DNA of 64,000 nt from JBBSEX01 sp038239345 (GTDB lineage Bacteria > Acidobacteriota > Terriglobia > Bryobacterales > Bryobacteraceae). The stretch lies in contig JBBSEX010000001.1 in NCBI GenBank assembly GCA_038239345.1, positions 525,024 through 589,023 on the forward strand, given 5' to 3'. The notes under the pieces are model-generated. The model was not told the DNA's origin, did no database searches, and saw only the letters and a program-made list of their open reading frames with translations. Shown here one piece after another: positions 16,641 to 24,402 of this stretch (positions within the stretch are counted from its first letter, which is position 1; each line of letters opens with the position of its first letter). The position numbers and the translations under genes are program-made.

Positions 16641-17281
16641 GCGGATCTCCTTGCGGTATCGGCGGCGGCTCGCACGGCGGCGACAATGTTCGGGTAGGCG
16701 CCACAGCGGCAGATGTTCCCGCTCATGCGTTCGCGGATTTCATCGTCGGTCAATTCCACCGGCTCCGATTCCCTGACGTCGACGGTGACCGCGCTAACGG
16801 TTCCGGCCTTCACTTCGTCCAGCAGCGCCACCGCGGAACAGATCTGGCCCGGCGTGCAGTATCCGCACTGGAAGCCGTCATATTCCAAGAATGCCGCTTG
16901 TACCGGATGCAGATTCGTTTCCGAACCCAATCCTTCAATGGTGGTGATCTTGTCGCCCTCGCAGGACAAGGCCAGCGTCAGGCAGGAATTGACCCGGCGG
17001 CCATCGATTAGAACCGTGCACGCCCCGCACTGGCCGTGATCGCAGCCTTTCTTGGTACCCGTTAACTGGAGGTTTTCGCGAAGAGCGTCGAGCAGTGTCG
17101 TTCGCGGATCGAGAGACATCGGGCGGGATTGCCCGTTAATTGTGAGCGTAGCCTGCACCGGAGTTGCGGTTTCGGTAGTTTGGCCGTGCAAAGACGGTAA
17201 GCCCAGCGCCGCCCCGGTAATGGCCACGGCGCCGACGAATTCACGGCGCGTGACGGATGGATCGTCTGGTTTCATCGGCAA
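16637..17281 (-). CDS. paoA: Periplasmic aldehyde oxidoreductase, 2Fe-2S subunit with Tat signal (PaoA-like)
   Basis: 214 residues. A twin-arginine signal is visible at the N-terminus (TRREFVGAVAITGAALGLPS), so the complex should be folded in the cytoplasm and exported to the periplasm. Two 2Fe-2S clusters follow: CDHGQCGACTV plus a later single Cys (SCLTLALS) for the first, and CGYCTPGQ with ICRCGAYPNI for the second. This matches PaoA (YagT) and not cytoplasmic XdhA. It overlaps the FAD subunit by four bases and is separated from the XdhC-type chaperone upstream by 17 bp. Confidence 0.9.
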   Translation of the reverse strand: MPMKPDDPSVTRREFVGAVAITGAALGLPSLHGQTTETATPVQATLTINGQSRPMSLDPRTTLLDALRENLQLTGTKKGCDHGQCGACTVLIDGRRVNSCLTLALSCEGDKITTIEGLGSETNLHPVQAAFLEYDGFQCGYCTPGQICSAVALLDEVKAGTVSAVTVDVRESEPVELTDDEIRERMSGNICRCGAYPNIVAAVRAAADTARRSA

Positions 17282-17298
17282 TACTCCTTCAGCGAATC

Positions 17299-18438
17299 TT
17301 AAGCGTGAATGGTACGAGGAGTCTGGGCCTCGTCCATTTCGTAAATAGGTCCTAGGCGCGAGCGCAGCATCGCTCCCTCGCGTCCGGAAAACGCCGCCTG
17401 CACTTCGGCGATGATGGCGAGGGCAATGGCATCGGGTGAATCGGCTCCAATGTCCAAACCCGCCGGGGCGTGCAGCCAGCCTGGTTCTTTGTCGATTCCC
17501 AACGCGGCCAGCATCTTTTCCGCGCGCTGCCGGGGACCCAATACACCGGCATAGCGCGGCGGCTCGGCGAACATCCGTCGCAACACAGCGCGATCGGCGG
17601 TGACGTTATGGTTCATCAGAATGGCCGCGGCATGGGGGTCGATTGTAAAACCGCCCAGTGGATCCGCCGCGGTGGTGAGGATTACCTGGTCAGCCTGCGG
17701 GAAGCGTTGCGAGGTGGCATGCGCCGGACGCCCGTCGAATACAGTGATATGCCAGCCGAGTTCGTGAGCGATTCGAACTACGGGTAGTGCGTCATGGCCG
17801 GCGCCGAAGACCAGTAAGGACACGGCGGGCAAGATAGCTTCAACGAAGACTTCGACTAATCCGCTATCCCGGGCAATGCGCAAGATATGCGATTTTCGCG
17901 TGCAGCGCACGGTTTCCATTTCATAATGCAGATCTTCTTCGAGCTTGGAATCGCCCAGGCTGCCGGCTATGGATAGGTCGGGGAAAATATAAAGCCTGTC
18001 GCCGATCTGCGAAGGGGAATTACCTGAAACCGAGATTACCGTGGCCATCACGCCCACCTGCCGGCTACGTTTACAATCGCTCAGGAATCGTTGCAGCAGC
18101 GCCGCGGACGGGCCTTCCAAGCGCTCCAGCAGCACGCGGATAATGCCATTACATCCCAAGCCAAACTCAAAGACTGCATCATCGTACGAAGTTGTGTCGT
18201 AGGTCCGGAGGATGGGCTTGCCACCCTCGGTCCACCACCAGGCGCGCTTGATGACATCGCTTTCCAGGCAACCGCCGCTGATACATCCAATGCTGGCACC
18301 ATCGCCGATGACCAGCATCCGCGCGCCAGGGCGCCGATATGACGAACCGCTGACATCGACTACTGTAGCCAGAATCGACCGCTGTCCACGATTGGCGGCA
18401 GTTTCCCAAGCGGCCAAAACGGAATCAAGCTCTCTCAT
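17299..18438 (-). CDS. XdhC/CoxI family molybdenum cofactor chaperone (PaoD-like)
   Basis: 379 residues. The N-terminal XdhC domain has GSSYRRPGARMLV and the CISGGCLESDV motif (about residues 52-62), which binds and sulfurates molybdopterin cytosine or guanine dinucleotide cofactor. The C-terminal half is a Rossmann-like domain (LLVFGAGHDALPVVRIA and VFDGRP). These proteins load mature cofactor into enzymes of the xanthine oxidase family. Being the first gene upstream of paoABC it corresponds to PaoD, although in E. coli paoD is last. No XdhC accompanies the purine xanthine dehydrogenase at 41-45 kb, so this one may serve both enzymes. Confidence 0.87.
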   Translation of the reverse strand: MRELDSVLAAWETAANRGQRSILATVVDVSGSSYRRPGARMLVIGDGASIGCISGGCLESDVIKRAWWWTEGGKPILRTYDTTSYDDAVFEFGLGCNGIIRVLLERLEGPSAALLQRFLSDCKRSRQVGVMATVISVSGNSPSQIGDRLYIFPDLSIAGSLGDSKLEEDLHYEMETVRCTRKSHILRIARDSGLVEVFVEAILPAVSLLVFGAGHDALPVVRIAHELGWHITVFDGRPAHATSQRFPQADQVILTTAADPLGGFTIDPHAAAILMNHNVTADRAVLRRMFAEPPRYAGVLGPRQRAEKMLAALGIDKEPGWLHAPAGLDIGADSPDAIALAIIAEVQAAFSGREGAMLRSRLGPIYEMDEAQTPRTIHA

Positions 18439-18473
18439 TCACATGGTAGAGAGATAAAGACGGGGGCTATGTT

Positions 18474-18488
18474 TCCAAAATGTTTGGA
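18474..18488. promoter_or_regulatory. Inverted repeat TCCAAA-N3-TTTGGA, candidate operator
   Basis: A perfect six-base inverted repeat with a three-base spacer lies in the 56-bp gap between the XRE-type response regulator and the xdhC-pao genes. On the minus strand its second half (TTTTGGAAAC) overlaps a possible -35 (TTGGAA) placed 15-16 bp ahead of a weak TATC-type -10. The size and symmetry suit a dimer of an XRE-family helix-turn-helix such as the one encoded immediately upstream. Binding is inferred. Confidence 0.4.
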
Positions 18489-18494
18489 TCGCGC

Positions 18495-19136
18495 TTAGAA
18501 ATCGATCGCCGCCAGCACTTCAGAGGGCCGCTTCTCAAAGGCCCGGCAAATTGCCAGTAAGCTTTCAATGCTCGGCATGTTGGCGCCGCGCTCGATGGAG
18601 CTGATTTGCGAAACGCTGAGCTTGGTTGCCGCGGCTACTTCTTTTAACGACCAATCGCGTTCCACACGCAAAAGCTTGATCCGGAGCCCTAAGCGTTCGC
18701 GCAAGCGGTCTGGCGCCGTGCGGCCCAACCCGAATTTTTCTATTGCATTTGCTAGCGTTTGGCGGAGCTGACTTAAAGTGAAAGGTTTGGGCAAATAGTC
18801 GAATACTTTGAGCTTGAACGTCGCCCGCATATCTTCGAGCGAGGGATAACCGGTGACGATGATCACGCATAAGGCGGGATGGCTGCCGAGTAACTGCTCC
18901 AACACCCGCTCGCCTTTATACTCGCCCATCTTCATGTCCAGCAGGACGATGTCGGGAACACGCTGCTCACAAGCGACAAACAGATCGTCAGGCCGGGAAA
19001 AGGTACGAACGGCGTACTGCCCTTCGTCTTTGAGAAAGTCTTCCATGTAGGTGAGGAAATCGGCGTCGTCGTCCAGCGCGGCGACATCGATCAAGTTCGC
19101 TTGGACGACAGTACTTTCTATCAATGTCTCTGGCAT
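18495..19136 (-). CDS. Response regulator with XRE-type helix-turn-helix output domain
   Basis: 213 residues. The receiver domain (about 14-128) is complete: acidic pair in ALDDDADF, phospho-accepting Asp67 in DIVLLDMKMG, Thr in VIIVTGYPS and Lys in YLPKPF. The output domain (about 148-205) is a Cro/CI-type helix-turn-helix: WSLKEVAAATKLSVSQISSI, then ERGANMPSIESLLAI. OmpR, NarL and Fis-type outputs are the common ones; XRE outputs are rare among response regulators. The ATG follows the kinase stop codon directly with no gap. The next genes on the same strand are xdhC-paoABC, separated by 56 bp containing an inverted repeat, so regulation of that operon is a reasonable inference. Confidence 0.9.
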   Translation of the reverse strand: MPETLIESTVVQANLIDVAALDDDADFLTYMEDFLKDEGQYAVRTFSRPDDLFVACEQRVPDIVLLDMKMGEYKGERVLEQLLGSHPALCVIIVTGYPSLEDMRATFKLKVFDYLPKPFTLSQLRQTLANAIEKFGLGRTAPDRLRERLGLRIKLLRVERDWSLKEVAAATKLSVSQISSIERGANMPSIESLLAICRAFEKRPSEVLAAIDF

Positions 19137-20567
19137 CTACAGTCCTTTTCCTCCGGCTGGTAAACGCACTTCCAAACAAGCGCCGCCTTGTGGCCGGTTA
19201 CAGGCCGAGATGGTGCCCCCATGCTGGCTGATGATCCCTTCGGCCACGGTCAGGCCTAAGCCCGTACCGCGCGAATCCAGACGCGTCGTCACAAAGGCCT
19301 CAAAGATCTCTGGCAGCACATCGGGAGGAATCCCCGGCCCATCGTCGTCTATAGTGACGGAAACCCACTGCCGATCGTTCCGCTCGATTGGGCGGGCGCT
19401 GACAGTGACGATACCCGACGGCGTAACAGCGTTCAAGGCATTCCTTAACAGATTGACGAACACCTGGATCAAACGATCCGAATTTCCCATGATCGTAATT
19501 TCCGGGTTCACCTGATTGCGAAAATTTACGACCGATGCTTTTTCATCGATCGCCACTAAACCCCAAGCTTCTTCAATCAGCGGGTGAATCGCGCGCAGTT
19601 CCATTACCTGCTTCCGGGCCCGGGCGAAATCCAGGAGGCTCTCACTGATGCGCCGCAAACGGAGGGTGACGCGCTCCATCCGTGCCAAACGGTCGAGCGC
19701 TGGCCGGCTCTCCGTTGTCTCCATCATCTTTTCGATGGAGCCTTGTAGTACGGCCAATGGCGTATTCAATTCATGCGCGACGCTGGCACTTAGTAGCCCC
19801 AGACTCGCCAGACGATCCTGTTCTTCCAGATTTTTTTTCGCCGTCTCCAGTAGTTCATTCTTGTACTTCAGATCCGCCGCGGTCTCTTCCAGACGCTGCA
19901 GGGCGGCGGCCAGATCGCTTTCCCGCTTCCGCAGTTCGGCCACCGTGGCATTGCGCGAAGTCATGATCTGGCCGATCTCATCGCCGAATATCAGTGCCGG
20001 GTCGATCATCTCGTGCTGCCGGTCGCCGCATTGCGTAGCGGCATCGGCGTGCAGCATCAGACGTAAAGGACGATACACATAGAGTGGCATCATCGCCGAT
20101 TCCAGTAGCAGGACGGCCAACGCGTAGATAACTCCCAGCACGATAAAGAATGTCAGAGTCGCCCGTTCCACGGCATCGCTATAAAAGGAGCGAGGAATGC
20201 GCAGCGTACGATAGAGTCCACTTTTCGGATCCTTGCGCAACAACCAGCCGTTCGTTTCATTCCAGATTGCGCCAGGATGCGCATCCATCCAGATCCGCGC
20301 TTTGGGCTCCAGGTGCAGAGTGGCGGCATCGCTCTCCCGATAGTCGTAAATTTCCATTCCGGTAAAGCTGGATAGGGGCAGATCGGCCGAAAAGATCTGT
20401 GTAATAATGCTCAATTCGCGGGCCCGGGCGTTGGCGACTTGTTTCTCAAATAGCGGAATCAACGAAAAGTACACGGCCGCGGCCAGGATGAGGAAGAACA
20501 AATTATGCAGGGTCATCAACTTGGGCCGCACTTTAAGATCGCCGAATAGTTTGATGAGCCGCGTCAT
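19137..20567 (-). CDS. Membrane sensor histidine kinase
   Basis: 476 residues. Two membrane helices (about 22-40 and 137-158) frame an extracytoplasmic sensor of about 95 residues. A HAMP-like segment (YRPLRLMLHAD through GDEIGQIM) is followed by a coiled coil (about 205-252) and the kinase core: phospho-accepting His265 in SVAHELNTPL, N-box VFVNLLRNALNAV, G1 DDDGPGIPPD, F-box IFEAFVTTR and G2 RGTGLGLTV. All catalytic boxes are intact, unlike the hybrid kinase at 7.2-9.6 kb. It directly abuts the response regulator. Its promoter region is shared divergently with actA, 120 bp away, so a link to respiratory control is conceivable. Confidence 0.93.
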   Translation of the reverse strand: MTRLIKLFGDLKVRPKLMTLHNLFFLILAAAVYFSLIPLFEKQVANARARELSIITQIFSADLPLSSFTGMEIYDYRESDAATLHLEPKARIWMDAHPGAIWNETNGWLLRKDPKSGLYRTLRIPRSFYSDAVERATLTFFIVLGVIYALAVLLLESAMMPLYVYRPLRLMLHADAATQCGDRQHEMIDPALIFGDEIGQIMTSRNATVAELRKRESDLAAALQRLEETAADLKYKNELLETAKKNLEEQDRLASLGLLSASVAHELNTPLAVLQGSIEKMMETTESRPALDRLARMERVTLRLRRISESLLDFARARKQVMELRAIHPLIEEAWGLVAIDEKASVVNFRNQVNPEITIMGNSDRLIQVFVNLLRNALNAVTPSGIVTVSARPIERNDRQWVSVTIDDDGPGIPPDVLPEIFEAFVTTRLDSRGTGLGLTVAEGIISQHGGTISACNRPQGGACLEVRLPAGGKGL

Positions 20568-20591
20568 GCTGTCCTAAACCAATTTTATTGC

Positions 20592-20613
20592 ATTCGCGCG
20601 CTGTGACGCGAAT
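20592..20613. promoter_or_regulatory. Inverted repeat ATTCGCG-N8-CGCGAAT in the kinase/actA divergent region
   Basis: A perfect seven-base inverted repeat with an eight-base spacer sits 24 bp before the histidine kinase start and 73 bp before the actA start. Two full turns between half-site centres is not met exactly (15 bp), but the symmetry suggests a regulator site for one or both divergent transcripts. A second small palindrome (GTAATCGTTAC, about 20650-20660) lies closer to actA. Confidence 0.35.
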
Positions 20614-20686
20614 CACTACAGTAGAACAAGAATTTTCGTGGTAGTTGCGTAATCGTTACGGTGATGATAGAAAAGGTAGAGACCTC

Positions 20687-21334
20687 ATGGCAGCCATTTT
20701 TCCAAAGTCGTCTGATAAGTATCTTAAGGCTATCGGTGGTGCTCTGGGCTTGGCGCTGCTGGGTGGAGTCGGCCTGTTTGCCTACCTGACGTATCCTCCA
20801 GTGATCGATACGGGCTACTCCCCGGTGCAACCGGTCGCCTACAGCCACAAGCTGCACGCGGGAAACCTTGGACTCGATTGTTATTACTGCCATTACACAG
20901 TTTATAAGGCGGCGTTCGCCGCTGTCCCGCCGACGGAGACCTGTATGAACTGTCATGTCCGGGTAAAAGAGAAGAGTCCGCTGTTGAACGTCGTTCGCGA
21001 CAGTTATAAGAGTGGCCAGCCGATCCCCTGGGTGCACATTCACAAGCTTCCCGATTACGTTTATTTCAATCATTCCTCGCATGTAACCGCTGGCGTCAGC
21101 TGCGTCAGTTGCCACGGGCGTGTGGATCAGATGATAGAAGTGAAGCAGGTGAAGCCGCTGAACATGGGCTTCTGCCTGGATTGTCATCGTAATCCGGCTC
21201 CCAATCTGCGGCCAGTGGAATTTGTTACCAAGCTGGATTGGCAGCCCGATCGGGATGCGTCGGCGATTGGACGCGAGATCATTGCCGCGAAACATATTAA
21301 TCCGCCTGTAAATTGCTCGGGGTGCCATCGATGA
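20687..21334 (+). CDS. actA: Alternative complex III subunit A, membrane-anchored pentaheme cytochrome c (ActA)
   Basis: 215 residues. An N-terminal membrane helix (about 13-35) precedes five CxxCH heme sites at Cys65, 86, 139, 163 and 210 (CYYCH, CMNCH, CVSCH, CLDCH, CSGCH), the exact heme number of ActA. It is the electron exit side of the quinol:cytochrome c/oxidase oxidoreductase that replaces bc1. I chose the ATG at 20687, preceded by AAAGGT, rather than a TTG at 20645 whose extra residues are unlike the family. The actB start overlaps its stop by four bases. It opens a plus-strand run of eleven respiratory genes. Confidence 0.94.
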   Translation: MAAIFPKSSDKYLKAIGGALGLALLGGVGLFAYLTYPPVIDTGYSPVQPVAYSHKLHAGNLGLDCYYCHYTVYKAAFAAVPPTETCMNCHVRVKEKSPLLNVVRDSYKSGQPIPWVHIHKLPDYVYFNHSSHVTAGVSCVSCHGRVDQMIEVKQVKPLNMGFCLDCHRNPAPNLRPVEFVTKLDWQPDRDASAIGREIIAAKHINPPVNCSGCHR

Positions 21335-24300
21335 GTTTGACCGTCATTCAACCGGCCGCGCAACCGGCCGCCAAAGACCTGACCGGCAAGAAATACTGGC
21401 AGAGCCTGGATCAGCTTGCCGACACGGCGCAATTCCGGCAATGGGTTCACAAGGAATTCGCCGATAACGCCACGGAACTGCTGGACGGCAACTCCCGCCG
21501 GACCGTATTAAAGCTGATGGCGGCGTCATTTGGGTTAGCGGGTCTGACGGCTTGTAGCCGCCCGGTGGAAAAAATTCTGCCGAACGTCAAGGGCATTGAG
21601 GATTACGTTCCCGGACAGTCTTATTTTTATAGCACTGCGTTCAACCAAAGCGGCCAATCGATGGGGTTGCTGGTGGAGACGCATGACGGCCGTCCGACGA
21701 AGGTTGAAGGGAATCCCGACCATCCTTATAGTCAGGGTGCGTCGTCGGCTTTCGCCCAGGCATCAATCCTTAATCTCTACGACCCGGATCGCTCGCGGAT
21801 GATTTTGAAGGGCGGCCAAAACGCTTCGTGGAAGGATTTCGAGTCCACCGTGAAGGATCGATTTGGCAAGGTTGGGCAAGGCGAAGGGCTCCGTTTTTTA
21901 AGCGAGACGATCAACTCGCCATCACTGATTGCGCTGAAAGCGGCGGCGCTGCAAAAGTATCCGCAGGCCAAATGGATCGAATGGGAGCCGGTTTCTTTCG
22001 ATAACGCGATGGAAGGGTCCCAGCTCGCCTTCGGACAGATCGTGGAAGCGATTCCCCATTTCGATAAGGCCGACATCGTTGTTTCACTCGACGGCGATTT
22101 CCTGGGTGTCGATTCCTACACGGCGCGCGACGAGAAAGAATTCGCGGCGGCCCGGCGGCTATCGGAAGACAAGGAAGAGATGAACCGGCTCTACGCCGTG
22201 GAGAGCAATTACACGCTCACCGGGGCCATGGCCGATCATCGCTTGCGGATGCGGGCGAGCGATATCAGGCAGTTTGCCGTGGATCTGGCGGCACAGCTTG
22301 GCGCGGCTCCGGGATTGAACGTCATCCAGCCGGGGAACGACAAGCGGGGCAAGATTCTGACCGCGCTGGTGAAGGATTTGAAATCGCATAGCGGCAAGTC
22401 GCTGATCGTCACCGGGCCGCGTCAACCGGCTGCCGTGCATGCCCTGGTCCATGCGATGAATCAGACGCTGGGCAATGCCGGAACCACCGTTACCTACGTC
22501 AAGCGGCCGGAAGCGAAGTTCGAATCGACGCTGGGAGCACTGCGGCAACTGACGACGGATTTGAATGGCGGGCACGTCAACACGTTAATCATTTTGGGTG
22601 GAAATCCGGCCTACGCCGCGCCAGCAGATTTCGGGTTCGCGAACGCCATCGCCAAGGCTGGGTTCTCGCTGCATCTAGGGCAGGATGTGAACGAAACGGC
22701 GAGCGTCAGCCAGTGGCACTTTCCCGAAGCGCATTATCTGGAAAGTTGGGGCGATGGCCGCGCCGCCGATGGAACGGTAAGCATTCAGCAGCCGATGATT
22801 GAGCCGCTGTACGGCGGAAAATCACAGAGCGAACTGCTGGCGCTGTTAATCGATTATAAAGACAAGCGGGGCTACGACATCGTCAGGAATTACTGGTCGG
22901 GCCAGTTGACAGGGGATAAAGAAAACGGCTGGAAAAAAGCCTTGAACGATGGCATCCTGGCCACGGCGAAGTATCCCGATGCGAAGGTTACAGCGGATAC
23001 GAAGGCAATCCTTACCGCGGCCCAGGCCGATAAGGCCCAAAGCGCCGATTTCGAGCTGGTGTTTTTTGCCGACGCCAAGAATTACGACGGGCGGTATGCC
23101 AATAACGGCTGGCTGCAGGAACTGCCCGAACCGATGACGAAGATCGTCTGGGGAAACGCGGCGCTGATCAGCGTAAAAACGGCTCGCGATTTGAATGTCA
23201 CCAATGGCGACGTGGTGAGTATTCAGCGCGGCGGACAGACGGTGGAATTCCCGGTGTATGCCCAGCCCGGCCACGCCGATCAATCGGTGACGTTGCCGCT
23301 TGGTTATGGCCGCACGAAAGTAGGCCGTGTGGGCGAGGGCGTCGGAACAAATGCCTATCCGCTGCGCACCAGCGACGCGCTGTGGATCGCCGGCGGGGCG
23401 AAGTTAAGTAGAACCGGCAAGACTGCGAAAATCGGCCAGACGCAGGAATATCACGTGCAGTCGGCCCGTCCGATTGTTCGCGAAGCTTCAATCGAAGAGT
23501 ATAAGAAGAATCCCAAGTTCGCCGAAGAAATGGTGGAGCATCCGCCGCTGGAATCGCTCTACCCCGATCGCGTTTACGACAAGGGCTATCAGTGGGGGAT
23601 GTCGATCGATTTGAATTCCTGTACCGGTTGCAACGCCTGCATGATTGCCTGCCAGGCGGAAAACAATATTCCGATTGTTGGTAAGGAACAGGTAATGCGC
23701 GGCCGCGAGATGCACTGGATTCGCATGGATCGCTATTTCGTGAGTCCGGAGCATCCGGAGACAACGGCCTCTTCGCCGTCGGAAATTCCTGGCTCGTCCG
23801 ATTACTATATTCGCGACGCCAAGCTGGGGGCCTTCGCCGAAGATCCGGAAGCCGTCTTCCAGCCTCTGCCCTGCATGCAGTGCGAGAATGCGCCGTGCGA
23901 AAATGTCTGTCCCGTGGCGGCCACGGTTCACAGTCCCGAGGGGCTGAACGACATGGCTTACAATCGCTGTGTTGGAACCCGTTACTGCGCCAATAACTGT
24001 CCTTACAAGGTGCGGCGATTCAACTTCCTCAACTATCACAAAGAAGATACAGAAGTTCAGGAAATGGTCTACAACCCCGACGTCAGCGTGCGGATGCGGG
24101 GCGTTATGGAAAAGTGTAATTACTGCGTCCAGCGGATTCAGGAAGCGAAAATCAAAGCCAAGGTGGATGGCCGCCGGCCGATCAAGGATGGCGAAGTGGT
24201 TACGGCCTGCGCTCAGGCTTGCGCGTCGGAGGCGATTGTCTTTGGTGACATCAACGATCCGGCCACCCGCGTGTCCAAATTGAAAAAGCAGGAGCGCAAT

Positions 24301-24402
24301 TACGCCTTACTGGCTGAGTTGAACGTTCGGCCGCGCACGACGTATCTTGCCAAGGTCCGCAATCCGAATCCGGAAATTTCGGGAGAGCGAAAGAATGGCT
24401 GA
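21331..24402 (+). CDS. actB: Alternative complex III subunit B, fused molybdopterin-oxidoreductase-like and ferredoxin-like protein (ActB)
   Basis: About 1023 residues. The first 90 residues hold a twin-arginine-like stretch (SRRTVLKLMAASFG) and a lipobox-like LTAC. The large B1 domain (to about 730) has a molybdoenzyme fold but in characterised ACIII binds no molybdenum. The B2 domain (about 750-1010) carries ferredoxin clusters: CTGCNACMIAC, CMQCENAPCENVC, CVGTRYCANNCPY and CNYCVQRI with CAQACAS, i.e. cysteines for several Fe-S clusters. It faces the periplasm with ActA and ActE. The start overlaps actA (ATGA) and the stop overlaps the actC start region by eight bases. Confidence 0.93.
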   Translation: MSLTVIQPAAQPAAKDLTGKKYWQSLDQLADTAQFRQWVHKEFADNATELLDGNSRRTVLKLMAASFGLAGLTACSRPVEKILPNVKGIEDYVPGQSYFYSTAFNQSGQSMGLLVETHDGRPTKVEGNPDHPYSQGASSAFAQASILNLYDPDRSRMILKGGQNASWKDFESTVKDRFGKVGQGEGLRFLSETINSPSLIALKAAALQKYPQAKWIEWEPVSFDNAMEGSQLAFGQIVEAIPHFDKADIVVSLDGDFLGVDSYTARDEKEFAAARRLSEDKEEMNRLYAVESNYTLTGAMADHRLRMRASDIRQFAVDLAAQLGAAPGLNVIQPGNDKRGKILTALVKDLKSHSGKSLIVTGPRQPAAVHALVHAMNQTLGNAGTTVTYVKRPEAKFESTLGALRQLTTDLNGGHVNTLIILGGNPAYAAPADFGFANAIAKAGFSLHLGQDVNETASVSQWHFPEAHYLESWGDGRAADGTVSIQQPMIEPLYGGKSQSELLALLIDYKDKRGYDIVRNYWSGQLTGDKENGWKKALNDGILATAKYPDAKVTADTKAILTAAQADKAQSADFELVFFADAKNYDGRYANNGWLQELPEPMTKIVWGNAALISVKTARDLNVTNGDVVSIQRGGQTVEFPVYAQPGHADQSVTLPLGYGRTKVGRVGEGVGTNAYPLRTSDALWIAGGAKLSRTGKTAKIGQTQEYHVQSARPIVREASIEEYKKNPKFAEEMVEHPPLESLYPDRVYDKGYQWGMSIDLNSCTGCNACMIACQAENNIPIVGKEQVMRGREMHWIRMDRYFVSPEHPETTASSPSEIPGSSDYYIRDAKLGAFAEDPEAVFQPLPCMQCENAPCENVCPVAATVHSPEGLNDMAYNRCVGTRYCANNCPYKVRRFNFLNYHKEDTEVQEMVYNPDVSVRMRGVMEKCNYCVQRIQEAKIKAKVDGRRPIKDGEVVTACAQACASEAIVFGDINDPATRVSKLKKQERNYALLAELNVRPRTTYLAKVRNPNPEISGERKNG

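Noticed and set aside
13426..17281. Identification of the 13-17 kb molybdenum enzyme as xanthine or CO dehydrogenase.
   Set aside because: The Tat signal on the small subunit and the extra cysteines in the FAD subunit fit PaoABC; the true xanthine dehydrogenase is at 41-45 kb.
21331..24402. Treating ActB as an active molybdopterin oxidoreductase.
   Set aside because: The operon is a full ACIII set, and the ActB molybdoenzyme-like domain is known to carry no molybdenum.
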